From assembly GCA_029250605.1 (NCBI GenBank), contig JAQXEZ010000014.1:62001-126000 (forward strand): a stretch of DNA of 64,000 nt, in the 5' to 3' direction. Below the pieces are notes generated by a model, which saw only the letters and a program-made list of their open reading frames with translations, did not search any database and was not told where the DNA came from. The translations under genes and the position numbers were made by a program. Below are positions 8,558-16,715 of this stretch, one piece after another; positions within the stretch are counted from its first letter, which is position 1; every line of letters begins with the position of its first letter. This stretch comes from Candidatus Thalassarchaeaceae archaeon. GTDB lineage: Archaea; Thermoplasmatota; Poseidoniia; Poseidoniales; Thalassarchaeaceae.

Positions 8558-9541
8558 TTACAAGCCGCTGTCTTTGAGAGATTTCAGTGCCTCTACCTGT
8601 GACTTGGTAAGTTTCTCGAGTTCGGACAAAGTGAACTCCACGTCCAAAGCCCCGCCGGCGTGCCCATGGCCTTGAAGGCGTCTTCTATCACCAATTCTAG
8701 TTCCACGTGGGACCTCTATCTGCAGTCTCTTTCCGGATGGGGTCTTAATTCTCACTTTGCCTCCAAGGGCCAGCATTGTGTATGGGAGTCTGACTTCTTG
8801 TATTAGTCGGCCATCTTCCCATCGGCGGTCCTCGTCGGCATCGAGTCGGACTGTGATAAGCAGGTCCCCTGAATCACCCTCTGGGTGCTCGTGACCCATT
8901 CCCTTTAGACGTAGTAAGTGACCGTGCTCAGCTCCTTTGGGTACTCTTACCGTAATGGAACTTCCCTTTGTGATGACTCCGGTTCCTCTGCATACAGAAC
9001 ATCTCCTTGTTGAGCCAAAGCTGGAACCATTGCAATCCGGGCACCTCCGCATTCTTCGATGGCTAAATTTGACTTCAGTACCACTAATTGCTTGATCAAG
9101 AGATATGTCCAAACCGGCTTGAATATCGGCACCTTTGGAAATCTGCTGACTGGGGCTGGGCCCCCCCCTAGTGCCTCCAAATCCAGAGTCGGATCCAGGA
9201 CTCTGGCTACCTCTGCCGCCCATAAATTGTGAGAAAATATCTCCCAAATCCACCCCCCCAAACGGGGATCGGTTCCTTCCACCTTGGAACATCTCCTCCA
9301 TTCGCCTCTGTTGATCGTGCTGACTCCTGCCCTCAGCAGTTCCAATCGACTCATATGCGGATTGTATTGCCTTGAATCGCTCTTCTGCTGCAGCATCTCC
9401 AGGATTCCTATCTGGATGGTATTGCCTAGCTAGCTTACGATATGCCCGCTTTATCTCTGCATCTGAAGCATCCTTTGAGACGTCCAAGGTTCGATAGGGG
9501 TCTTCGGGCACAATAGTACTCCAGAAGGCATTGTCCTTCAA
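8558..9541 (-). CDS. DnaJ-type co-chaperone with a reduced zinc finger
   Basis: 327 residues. Residues 13-75 form a J-domain with the HPD tripeptide in ARQYHPDRNPGD. A Gly/Ser/Phe-rich linker follows. The usual zinc domain of four CxxCxGxG repeats is shortened to two (CPDCNGSS and CSVCRGTG), enough for one zinc. The client-binding C-terminal domain follows (GTEVKFSHRR before the finger; LLRLKGMGHEH and ALGGKVRIKTPSGKRLQIEV after). It should stimulate a DnaK ATPase, but no dnaK or grpE lies in the window. The start could be a few codons later, since PEDPYRTLDV is where homologues begin. It is divergent from the FAH-family gene. Confidence 0.87.
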   Translation of the reverse strand: MKDNAFWSTIVPEDPYRTLDVSKDASDAEIKRAYRKLARQYHPDRNPGDAAAEERFKAIQSAYESIGTAEGRSQHDQQRRMEEMFQGGRNRSPFGGVDLGDIFSQFMGGRGSQSPGSDSGFGGTRGGPSPSQQISKGADIQAGLDISLDQAISGTEVKFSHRRMRRCPDCNGSSFGSTRRCSVCRGTGVITKGSSITVRVPKGAEHGHLLRLKGMGHEHPEGDSGDLLITVRLDADEDRRWEDGRLIQEVRLPYTMLALGGKVRIKTPSGKRLQIEVPRGTRIGDRRRLQGHGHAGGALDVEFTLSELEKLTKSQVEALKSLKDSGL

Positions 9542-9599
9542 CCTGATGAGGAAGAGTGCTAACCGGTGTTCTAATCATTGGTGCCTTGCTGGGAGTGGC

Positions 9600-10199
9600 A
9601 TGGGAGTCGGTTGGGCGGTCTTCAGAAACTATGCTGGACACGCAAAAGAGATTCTTGGAGATGTAACAGACTACCCGCGCTTCTTCCTAATGCCTCCGTC
9701 TGCCATGGTAGAGGCCTCGGATGATGGGGGCAATGTAGTGACGCTCCTTGAGCCGGATGAGCATATTGATCATGAGGTGGAGATGGTATTCAGGCTTGGG
9801 GATGGTCTTACTCCAATCCAGATGTGCGTTGGGATTGATACAACAAATAGAACTCGTCAAACTATGGCTAAGATAGAAGGTTGGCCATGGTTAGAGGGCA
9901 AGGGTTTCAGAGGTTCCGGAGTTCTAGGGACATGGACTGATTGGGATGATGGAGAGGTGGAAATCGGCCTCTCAGTAAATGGGGAAACTAAGCAATTGGC
10001 ATCAACTGATCTAATGGTGCATTCGGTAGAAACTCTATTGTCTCATCTCAATCGCTGGTACGATCTAGAGGCAGGGGACTTTGTCTGGACTGGAACGCCA
10101 AAGGGTGTTGGCCCGATGAAGCCCGGTGACGTCATTAACGCGTGGATGAAGAACTCTGATGGAGAAACCATTAGCATACTTAATGCGGTATGCGAGTAG
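9600..10199 (+). CDS. Fumarylacetoacetate hydrolase (FAH) family protein
   Basis: About 200 residues from the ATG at 9600; the 23 extra residues in the track overlap dnaJ and do not look native. FAH-fold landmarks are present: NYAGHAKEI near the start, FLMPPSAMV (the substrate lid/strand region), DHEVEMVF with metal-ligand glutamates (HxExE type), and the C-terminal GDFVWTGTPKGVGPMKPGDVI that closes the active site. Family members hydrolyse acylpyruvates or decarboxylate oxaloacetate and need Mg2+ or Mn2+. The next gene, an amidohydrolase, starts ten bases before this gene ends, so the two are probably translated together. Exact substrate is unknown. Confidence 0.88.
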   Translation: MGVGWAVFRNYAGHAKEILGDVTDYPRFFLMPPSAMVEASDDGGNVVTLLEPDEHIDHEVEMVFRLGDGLTPIQMCVGIDTTNRTRQTMAKIEGWPWLEGKGFRGSGVLGTWTDWDDGEVEIGLSVNGETKQLASTDLMVHSVETLLSHLNRWYDLEAGDFVWTGTPKGVGPMKPGDVINAWMKNSDGETISILNAVCE

Positions 10200-11473
10200 T
10201 TTGGAATAGGGTAGTTAGCATGGACTCCGGAACCAGGAGAATCACAGATACTTGGCTGCTAGATGACAGTGGCGAGGTTCACAAGGGAGACTTACTGCTG
10301 CATCAAGACGGGTCTTTCTCACCCAGCAAAGGTGATGAGGACGTAGTGGAGATCATTGACGGATCGAAGCGCCTTGTGACCAGGTCCCTTCAGAACTGGC
10401 ATACGCACATGGCAATGGTGCTGAACAAGTCAATGGGAGAGGGGTTGCCTTTGATGGAATGGCTTGAGACGTCCATATTCCCGGTTGAGAAGGGACTGAC
10501 GGAGGGGTTTGTGGAAAATGGCACCAGGGCGGCCATTGCGGAGATGATTGCAACTGGGACCACGTTTGCATGTGACATGTATTATCATCCTGAGGTTGTG
10601 GGAGGGGTAGTTGCTGAGAGTGGGATTCGTGCGAAGGTCTGCGGCCCAATTACAGACTTCCCAACTCCATCATATCCGGAAGGGGCCGGACAGGCTCTGA
10701 AGAAGATTGAAAGTTTGCTGTCGGAAGGTTCTCCGGTGCCTAGTAAAATAGAGTATGGGATCGGAACTCATTCAGTATACACCTGCTCAGAGGAGACTTT
10801 GCTGAAAGCATCCGAGTTATCTCAGAAAAGTGGTTGTACACTTAGCATCCACGCGTCCGAAACTAGGGGAGAGGTTGCTGACTGTCATGCAAAACACGGA
10901 ATGTACCCGATAGAGTACTTGGACTCGATTGACTATTTCACCGAGGGGACGGTTTGCGCCCATTGTGGTTGGGTGACTAAGAAGGAAATGCGGATACTTG
11001 CTAGTCATGCCTCTCATGCAGTACACTGTCCGACAAGCAATCAGAAGCTAGCGTGCGGAGGTACCATGTCATATCCCGCAATGGTGGAAGCGGGCGTTGA
11101 TGTCAGGCTAGGCACTGATGGTGCTGCTAGCAATAACTCGTTGGACATGAGGGCGGAGGCTAAGGCGGCTAGTCTAGTACAGAGGCATGATCATTGGGAC
11201 GCTAGGATTCTCGGCCCTGAAGAGACGTGGTCCCTAGCAACCAAGGGGTCCGAGGACTGGGTTACTTGGGATCTTTCGGATATCAGAATGAGGCCATGGG
11301 GCAGAGGAGGTAGGAGGTTGTTACCAAATCTGATTTACTCTGGAGCAAGGGTTCTGGACGTGTTCGTCAATGGGGAGGCAATTCGCAGAGATGGGGTAAC
11401 TTTGACTTTGGATGAAGCAGAGGCTTCTCTGGCTCTGGAATCATCTGTTGAGGAGTATTACAGAGAGTTGTAG
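10190..11473 (+). CDS. Amidohydrolase, cytosine/methylthioadenosine/SAH deaminase-like
   Basis: 427 residues of the metal-dependent amidohydrolase superfamily. The metal site is visible as NWHTHMAMVLNKSMGEGLPL (HxH), then GIGTHSVYTC and SIHASETRGEV (third His, then the HxxE region), CAHCGW, and LGTDGAASNNSLDM (the Asp of the metal site). These fit the MtaD/SsnA group that deaminates 5-methylthioadenosine or S-adenosylhomocysteine. After the Asp the C-terminal part is shorter than usual: the common LATxxGAxALG segment is replaced by SLATKGSEDWVTWDL. The start overlaps the stop of the FAH gene (ATGCGAGTAG). Natural substrate is not certain. Confidence 0.83.
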   Translation: MRVVWNRVVSMDSGTRRITDTWLLDDSGEVHKGDLLLHQDGSFSPSKGDEDVVEIIDGSKRLVTRSLQNWHTHMAMVLNKSMGEGLPLMEWLETSIFPVEKGLTEGFVENGTRAAIAEMIATGTTFACDMYYHPEVVGGVVAESGIRAKVCGPITDFPTPSYPEGAGQALKKIESLLSEGSPVPSKIEYGIGTHSVYTCSEETLLKASELSQKSGCTLSIHASETRGEVADCHAKHGMYPIEYLDSIDYFTEGTVCAHCGWVTKKEMRILASHASHAVHCPTSNQKLACGGTMSYPAMVEAGVDVRLGTDGAASNNSLDMRAEAKAASLVQRHDHWDARILGPEETWSLATKGSEDWVTWDLSDIRMRPWGRGGRRLLPNLIYSGARVLDVFVNGEAIRRDGVTLTLDEAEASLALESSVEEYYREL

Positions 11474-11474
11474 T

Positions 11475-12614
11475 TCACGGATGGAATAGGAAAGCGGCTC
11501 CTAGCACGGCGTACGATGACAATAGCATGGCCCCCTCCAACCAGTTTGACTTCCCATCTGCAGCAATCGAATTGACGATCATCACTGCTAGGAAGGCAGA
11601 GACGGTCTCAAGCATTCCAAATTCGAAGGTCAATGGAACGTCTAACAGCCATGCTAATACAACCATTAGTGGAGCTACGAAAACTGCAATCTGGGTGGAT
11701 GAACCCATGGAAATTGCGAAGGATAGATCCATCTTGTCCTTTGCAGCCACTGAGACTGCAGTGAAGTGCTCAGCAGCATTTCCGAAGAGAGGTAGTAGGA
11801 TTACGCCGATGAAAAGATGCGGTAGTCCGATATCTTCGGCTGCTGCCTCCACTGAATGCACTAGAATCTCGGCCATCCAAGACACTAGAATCGTGGCCAC
11901 TACAAGGAGGATGACTGCATCTCTCTGAGTCATTTCTGGATCCTCGTGATGAGAGCCATCGGTGGCAAAAAGGTGCACATGGGTGCGGAACTGGAAGAAT
12001 AGAAACAGGCCGTACATCATCAGGAGAATTACAGCAGCGATATGACTCAAGTCCTGAACTCTTGAATCTCCCACTTCTCCTCCAACAGTTGAGTGGAAAA
12101 CTGTGGGTATTACTAGGACGATCATCGAGAGGAGGAGGAGCGAGCCATTCGAGCTAACTTGGTTCTCCGAATAGCTCTGCTCTGAATGATGGATACCACC
12201 CCAAACAAATGCTAGACCCATGACCAACAATAGATTTCCCAGGATACTTCCAATTAGGCTTGCTTGAACTAAGTGAACATAGAATGATTGTGCCTCTACA
12301 TCAGCTACCTTGGAGGCTTGGAGGATAAGTAGAACGGCGATGATGAGTTCTGCGGCATTGCCAAATGTCGCATTCAGAAGTCCTCCAAGTGAATCTGAAG
12401 TTCTTAGAGCGATTTCCTCAGTGGCTCTACCCATTAGGAAGGCAAGAGGCATTATGGCCACCAATGACGAGAAGAACGCCAAGGAGTAGTTTTGTTCTAC
12501 ATAATTGTAGTAGGCCGTTAATGGTATTGCAATGAGCAATATGTTCAGCTTTGTGTCTCGGGGATCCAGGGCTCTAATCCATCTTACCGACTCCGTCATA
12601 ATCGGTCGTGGCAC
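11475..12614 (-). CDS. Calcium/proton exchanger (Cax, CaCA superfamily)
   Basis: 379 residues, about eleven membrane helices in two repeats. The two alpha-repeat motifs that form the cation site are visible: LGGLLNATFGNAAELIIAV in the first half and PLFGNAAEHFTAVSVAAKDK in the second, both with the GNAAE core of Cax proteins. Between the halves lies an acidic/His-containing loop (ATDGSHHEDPEM). It should export Ca2+ in exchange for protons. The start may be the ATG five codons in. It is divergent from the Fap7-like kinase and convergent with the amidohydrolase. Confidence 0.92.
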   Translation of the reverse strand: MPRPIMTESVRWIRALDPRDTKLNILLIAIPLTAYYNYVEQNYSLAFFSSLVAIMPLAFLMGRATEEIALRTSDSLGGLLNATFGNAAELIIAVLLILQASKVADVEAQSFYVHLVQASLIGSILGNLLLVMGLAFVWGGIHHSEQSYSENQVSSNGSLLLLSMIVLVIPTVFHSTVGGEVGDSRVQDLSHIAAVILLMMYGLFLFFQFRTHVHLFATDGSHHEDPEMTQRDAVILLVVATILVSWMAEILVHSVEAAAEDIGLPHLFIGVILLPLFGNAAEHFTAVSVAAKDKMDLSFAISMGSSTQIAVFVAPLMVVLAWLLDVPLTFEFGMLETVSAFLAVMIVNSIAADGKSNWLEGAMLLSSYAVLGAAFLFHP

Positions 12615-12681
12615 CAGTTTTCTAGGTCAATGTTACGCCTCGGCACGGAGCGTTCTTGTCGTCTTTGCAACACGAGATGAC

Positions 12682-13224
12682 ATGGGAGGGGCATTCAGAT
12701 TAGCAATGACTGGTTCTCCAGGTACTGGAAAGTCGACCGTTGCCTCCTTGCTTGAAGGATTCGATTATTGTATTGAAACCGTAGAGGATCTTGCCGAGGA
12801 ATTTGGATGCATAGACGAGGTTGACCCCCACGACGGAGCGAGACCGGTTGACGTAAAGAGGCTGCAAAAAGAACTGGAGTCGGCATGGGAAGAGGACCCA
12901 AGAAGGCCAACTGTCATTGATGGTCATCTCTCTCACCTGCTAGGAGTAGACTGCGTAGTCATTCTGAGATGTCGACCGGGAGAGTTGCGTGAAAGACTCA
13001 CAGAGAGAACTTACTCGAGTCAAAAAATCGACGAAAATGTCGATTGGGAGATACTTGGTGGGCCATGGACGGAGAATATTGGCGGCAAGCCGACAATCGA
13101 GTTTGATACATCGTTCGAGAGGTCGGAGTCAATAGTTGCAGCAATTCTCAAATGGGCTTCAGATGACTTCAAGCCAAGAAGTCCACTCAATCCAATTGAC
13201 TGGGTTGGTAGAGGAGAAGTCTGA
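12682..13224 (+). CDS. Adenylate kinase-like NTPase, Fap7/hCINAP type
   Basis: 180 residues from the ATG at 12682; the longer track start overlaps the divergent Cax gene. It has the P-loop GSPGTGKSTV at residues 9-18, DGHLSHLL as the NMP-side motif, and the family block RTYSSQKIDENVDWEIL, which corresponds to the RxYSxxKIxEN segment of Fap7. In archaea and eukaryotes this protein acts with the small-subunit protein uS11 in late maturation of the small ribosomal subunit. It sits directly before the phosphatidyltransferase (one base between stop and start), so both are probably on one transcript that may continue into ftsZ. Confidence 0.85.
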   Translation: MGGAFRLAMTGSPGTGKSTVASLLEGFDYCIETVEDLAEEFGCIDEVDPHDGARPVDVKRLQKELESAWEEDPRRPTVIDGHLSHLLGVDCVVILRCRPGELRERLTERTYSSQKIDENVDWEILGGPWTENIGGKPTIEFDTSFERSESIVAAILKWASDDFKPRSPLNPIDWVGRGEV

Positions 13225-13225
13225 G

Positions 13226-13903
13226 ATGTTCGAGAAAATGAGGGAAAGGTGGACTAAGGCAATCACTCCCTTAGTTCATAGAATGGAAGGTGTGGACCCC
13301 AGCACCCTTACTTGGACAAGCCTCGCTCTTTCTCTGTTGGCATTCTACCTGCTTATGGCCGCGGAGAGAAATACGGAGGGTGCAATCTACATCATTGGAG
13401 GAGTCATAATTGTCCTAATTGCAGGAGTTCTGGATGGTTTAGACGGGGCTCTTGCCAGACACCAGGGAACCGATGGGCCATATGGGGACTTTCTCGACCA
13501 CACTATTGACAGGATTGTAGATGTTGGAATCCTAGTGGCAATTGGGATGAACGCGGACTTTGTGAACAATCCCAGTTCAGGGTATATCGCTGGCCTGCTA
13601 ACTCTCTTCGGTTCGTACATGGGTACGCAAGCTCAATCTGTCGGACTGGGCAGAATTTACGGTGGATTCTCGAGAGCAGATAGGATGGTGTTGACTTTGG
13701 TTGCTCTAATTGTGACAGCATGGCAGGCGCAGGGAGATGTTTCAGGGATCTCTATCGAAAATTATCACTGGTTAGCAGACTGGGCATTATTGGGGAATGA
13801 GAAGTTGAATGGAATGACGTTCGCATTGGCTATTTCTGCATGGGGAGGAGTATACACATTCCTAGTTAGGTTCGTCAAAACAAGGAATGGCTTGATCGCA
13901 TAG
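13226..13903 (+). CDS. CDP-alcohol phosphatidyltransferase
   Basis: 225 residues from the ATG at 13226, preceded by GAGGAGAAG as ribosome-binding site. It holds the complete family signature DG-x2-AR-x8-G-x3-D-x3-D as DGALARHQGTDGPYGDFLDHTID, which binds the CDP group and two metal ions. About six membrane helices are predicted by eye. In archaea such enzymes attach a polar headgroup such as inositol phosphate, glycerol phosphate or serine to CDP-archaeol; the headgroup here cannot be told from sequence alone. It follows the Fap7-type kinase by one base. Confidence 0.88.
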   Translation: MFEKMRERWTKAITPLVHRMEGVDPSTLTWTSLALSLLAFYLLMAAERNTEGAIYIIGGVIIVLIAGVLDGLDGALARHQGTDGPYGDFLDHTIDRIVDVGILVAIGMNADFVNNPSSGYIAGLLTLFGSYMGTQAQSVGLGRIYGGFSRADRMVLTLVALIVTAWQAQGDVSGISIENYHWLADWALLGNEKLNGMTFALAISAWGGVYTFLVRFVKTRNGLIA

Positions 13904-13957
13904 TGGAAACTTAGAATGATGGTGAAAATCTACTTCTTTCTGGACTAGAGTGGGGCA

Positions 13958-15109
13958 ATGGTTATCCTCTATTCAACTCGCCTGAGGAATGTGAAGCACC
14001 TAATCGATAGAGTTCTAGAGCTTCAGGATGATGAGGCAGGGCCTCCGAAGATTCCTGAAATTGAAGAGGTCCCGGATCTAGAAAATCTACTGAAGTCACT
14101 TCAGCCGAAGATTAGAGTCTTCGGTTGTGGAGGATGTGGATCCAACACAGTCGCCCGATTAGAGCAAGAAGGATTGTTCGATGATGAATATGTCAAGGGG
14201 ATGGCAGTAAACACGGATGCTCAACATCTGTTGAGAGTGAATGTGGAGAACAAGGTCCTGATTGGTCGCTCCGCCCGAGGCAGGGGGGCGGGGGGCGATC
14301 CAGAGAAGGGAGAGCAGGCAGCATACGAGTCGGAAAGAGTGCTGAAAACAGAGGTAGAGGAATGCGATCTGGCATTCATCACCGCGGGTCTCGGAGGTGG
14401 CACTGGGACAGGGAGTGCGCACGTCGTCGCTAGACTCGCAAAGGCAGCCGATGCACTGACGATTGCGGTTGTTAGTTATCCCTTCGTCTCCGAAGGAGCT
14501 GTGCGCAGACAGAATGCCGAATGGGGACTAGAGAGACTAAGGGAGGTATGTGACACAGTTATCGTCCTTCCAAACGAAAGATTGCTAGAAGTTGAGGGGG
14601 TTAGGGACCTACCTCTAGATGCAGCATTCAGAGTAGCGGACGAATTGCTAATGAGGAGCATTTCGGGCGTCTCGGAGATGATTGCCAAGGAAGGAGTGGT
14701 CAATCTTGACTTCCAGGACCTACGATCGGTAATGGAGAACGGTGGTGGAGTGGCGATGATTGGCCTAGGTGAAGCGACCGTGGAGGAAGGTGCAGAGAAG
14801 GCGACCATGGAGGCTTTGCAATCACCTCTTCTTGATATCGACATCTCTGATGCAAGAGGTGCGCTGGTAAACGTAGTCGGTGGACCTGGTTTGACTCTCG
14901 GAGAGGCGGAGCAATGTGCAAAGATAATCCGAGAGAGCATCAACCCATATGCCAGGATGATTTGGGGAGTGACAACAGATGATTCGATGGGTAGCGATAT
15001 CAGGGTTCTTCTGGTTCTGACTGGAGTGAAGAGCGAACAGATTCATGGAGCAGCCCTTCACACCCAAATGAGAAATCTCAGAAACAGAACAGTAGAATTC
15101 GTAAGTTAG
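13958..15109 (+). CDS. ftsZ: Cell division protein FtsZ
   Basis: 383 residues. It is a tubulin-like GTPase that polymerises at mid-cell. The first 50 residues are an archaeal extension (LIDRVLELQDDEAG), followed by RVFGCGGCGSNTVARL, the GTP-binding tubulin signature AGLGGGTGTGSAHVVA, and the T7-loop region ending the GTPase domain. The C-terminal domain runs to VTTDDSMGSDIRVLLVLTG. No long C-terminal tail is present. It heads the plus-strand cluster ftsZ-secE-spt5-rpl11-rpl1-rpl10-rpl12, a common archaeal arrangement. Only one ftsZ is in the window; many archaea have a second. Confidence 0.96.
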   Translation: MVILYSTRLRNVKHLIDRVLELQDDEAGPPKIPEIEEVPDLENLLKSLQPKIRVFGCGGCGSNTVARLEQEGLFDDEYVKGMAVNTDAQHLLRVNVENKVLIGRSARGRGAGGDPEKGEQAAYESERVLKTEVEECDLAFITAGLGGGTGTGSAHVVARLAKAADALTIAVVSYPFVSEGAVRRQNAEWGLERLREVCDTVIVLPNERLLEVEGVRDLPLDAAFRVADELLMRSISGVSEMIAKEGVVNLDFQDLRSVMENGGGVAMIGLGEATVEEGAEKATMEALQSPLLDIDISDARGALVNVVGGPGLTLGEAEQCAKIIRESINPYARMIWGVTTDDSMGSDIRVLLVLTGVKSEQIHGAALHTQMRNLRNRTVEFVS

Positions 15110-15200
15110 ATTCTTTACAAAATGAAGAATGAAAATACTTTGTCTTCCCGTCGCCCTTAAATGGAATCTGTAGGTCGCCGGAATGCTTCTAGGTGTTAGC

Positions 15201-15464
15201 ATGGCGGTTGAGAATTCCAAGGTGGGTCCGATTGAAGAGCTTGCCCAGTCTTGGCAGGACGAGATTGAAGGTCGTGTAAAGGGCCTTCAGACCGGTTCCT
15301 ACGCCAGAATACTGAAGATGGCGAAGAAGCCCTCGAAGCAAGAGTTCAGGCAGACCGTGATAGTTTGTGGGATTGGGATGTTTGTGTTGGGGGCGATTGG
15401 TTTCGTCATCCTAGCCCTAATGGTCAATGTTTTCCCTCCATTCTTCAACTGGCTGGTAGGATGA
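15201..15464 (+). CDS. secE: Protein translocase subunit SecE/Sec61-gamma
   Basis: 87 residues from the ATG at 15201, chosen over the track start at 15183 because AGGTG lies at proper spacing before it. The protein has an amphipathic region (EFRQTVIVCG is the typical pre-helix) and one membrane helix near the C-terminus (GMFVLGAIGFVILALMVNVF), as expected of archaeal SecE. The N-terminal 45 residues are longer and more basic (MAKKPSKQ) than in minimal homologues. Position between ftsZ and spt5 is classical. The stop overlaps the Shine-Dalgarno of spt5, indicating coupled translation. Confidence 0.9.
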   Translation: MAVENSKVGPIEELAQSWQDEIEGRVKGLQTGSYARILKMAKKPSKQEFRQTVIVCGIGMFVLGAIGFVILALMVNVFPPFFNWLVG

Positions 15465-15474
15465 GGTGGTAATA

Positions 15475-16341
15475 ATGTCAGAATCTTATACGGTGTATAT
15501 CAGAAGCGGAGAGAAGGTCCTACTGATGCAGCGATCGGATGAGGTTGCTGACTTCCCCGGTGCATGGGATGGGATATATGGTGTCGGCGACCCCGATGAT
15601 CACGATTCTGTAGTATCAAGGATTTCGGAGTGTACAGGAATTAGTCCCGATAAGATGAGTTTTGTTCGCTCTGGGATGGCTAGGGGACTTGCATTTGGAA
15701 ATCGTCTTAATGACGTGACGCCGATACTTTTCATTACCGAGGAGACTGAAGTAAGCCCGGGTGCGTTGTACAAGAACAGCGAATGGGTTGACCCTGGGAA
15801 GATCCAGGACAAAGACTACGCCACCCCTCAACTAAAGGAGATGTATGGGGACGTTGCTTCTTACCTGTACATTCTCAAGACTTCGATCGGCCAAGAGCAA
15901 AACGTAGCAGGTGAGATCAGGGCAAGATTATCTGGAACTGGTTCTCTGAAGGACATTCAAGACAAGGTCTTCGGGGTACTCAGCCCGCATTACATGAAGG
16001 GTTTCATCTTCATCGAGGCTACTGCGATGCATCATGTCCAGAAGTTGATCGGGCGTGTTGGAGTAGGAGTGACTCCCCTAAAGAACTGCAGCAAGGTGTT
16101 AGGAGGAGAGGCGCCTCTAGAGGACGTGCTTCCATACCTAGAGCCGAAGGCGGCCACCTCTGGAATCGAGGAGGGTTGCATAGTCGAGATCTCAGGAGGC
16201 GCGTTCAGGGGACAAGCAGCACGGGTAACCAGAGTTGCCGAGACAAAGGAAGAGGTCACTGTCGAGTTGTTCGAAGCCGCCGTACCGGTTGCGCTCACTG
16301 TTAGGGCCGACCAAGTGAGAGTCACTCAGAGAGTGGAGTGA
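15475..16341 (+). CDS. spt5: Transcription elongation factor Spt5 with N-terminal Nudix-like domain
   Basis: 288 residues from the ATG at 15475 (GAGGTGG precedes it). Archaeal Spt5 is normally about 150 residues (NGN plus KOW). Here those domains occupy residues about 134-285: YLYILKTSIGQEQNVAG begins the NGN domain and GIEEGCIVEISGGAFRGQAARV is the KOW. Residues 3-125 are an extra domain that follows the Nudix fold by eye: VLLMQRSDEVADFPGAWDGI, a Nudix-box position reading SRISECTGI, and SEWVDPGKIQ near its end. The catalytic REx2EExG glutamates are mostly lost (SRISEC), so it is probably a non-hydrolytic binding domain. No internal stop or frameshift separates the parts. Spt5 with Spt4 keeps RNA polymerase processive. 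Confidence 0.87.
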   Translation: MSESYTVYIRSGEKVLLMQRSDEVADFPGAWDGIYGVGDPDDHDSVVSRISECTGISPDKMSFVRSGMARGLAFGNRLNDVTPILFITEETEVSPGALYKNSEWVDPGKIQDKDYATPQLKEMYGDVASYLYILKTSIGQEQNVAGEIRARLSGTGSLKDIQDKVFGVLSPHYMKGFIFIEATAMHHVQKLIGRVGVGVTPLKNCSKVLGGEAPLEDVLPYLEPKAATSGIEEGCIVEISGGAFRGQAARVTRVAETKEEVTVELFEAAVPVALTVRADQVRVTQRVE

Positions 16342-16354
16342 CCCGAGAAGTGTC

Positions 16355-16360
16355 TTTTTT
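16355..16360 (+). terminator. T-tract after spt5
   Basis: A run of six T residues starts 14 bases after the spt5 stop, without a strong hairpin. Archaeal RNA polymerase terminates at such T-tracts. It may separate ftsZ-secE-spt5 from the ribosomal-protein genes, with a new promoter in the AT-richer 60 bases that follow (TTTACATCATTATCAAATA). Evidence is the sequence run only. Confidence 0.4.
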
Positions 16361-16424
16361 CGGTTTACATCATTATCAAATAGGGAGAGCAGGTCGGCGA
16401 GTTCCGCGATAAGAGGTCATTTTC

Positions 16425-16703
16425 ATGTCAGCACGGAATGAAACCCCCCACAAAGTCATTCAAGCACTGGGGAAGAAGAAGTGCAACGGGTCATGGGAAG
16501 AGTCTGTGGAGAACCTGACAATGGATCAGGTCAAGGAGTTAGCAGAGAGTCAGAAGGACCGTCTGACTGGGAAGTCAATTTACGCACGCTGCAGAGAAGT
16601 TATGGGGACATGTGTTTCTATGCGGGTTAGAGTAGAAGGAATGGAGCCTAAGGTGGCTCTTAACGCAATGAGCGAGGGGGAGTTTAGCGAGCATTTCAGC
16701 TAG
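16425..16703 (+). CDS. rpl11: Ribosomal protein L11 reduced to its C-terminal rRNA-binding domain
   Basis: 92 residues, compared with about 160 for archaeal L11. The whole protein aligns by eye to the L11 C-terminal domain: TPHKVIQALGKKK matches the PPTxALIxKxLG segment, ENLTMDQVKELAESQKD matches the NLTMEQV block, and REVMGTCVSMRVRVEGMEPK matches KEVxGTCVSMGVTVEGKDP. The N-terminal domain, which contacts the stalk base and translation factors, is absent. The start is well supported: GAGGT lies eight bases before the ATG, and only 83 bases separate it from spt5, with no remnant of the missing half. Its location between spt5 and rpl1 is exactly that of rpl11 in other archaea. Confidence 0.85.
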   Translation: MSARNETPHKVIQALGKKKCNGSWEESVENLTMDQVKELAESQKDRLTGKSIYARCREVMGTCVSMRVRVEGMEPKVALNAMSEGEFSEHFS

Positions 16704-16715
16704 ATTCGCCACGAA

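Noticed and set aside
13904-13957. Possible promoter or attenuator before ftsZ
   Set aside because: The 54 bases show no clear TATA box, hairpin or T-tract; ftsZ may simply continue the upstream transcript.
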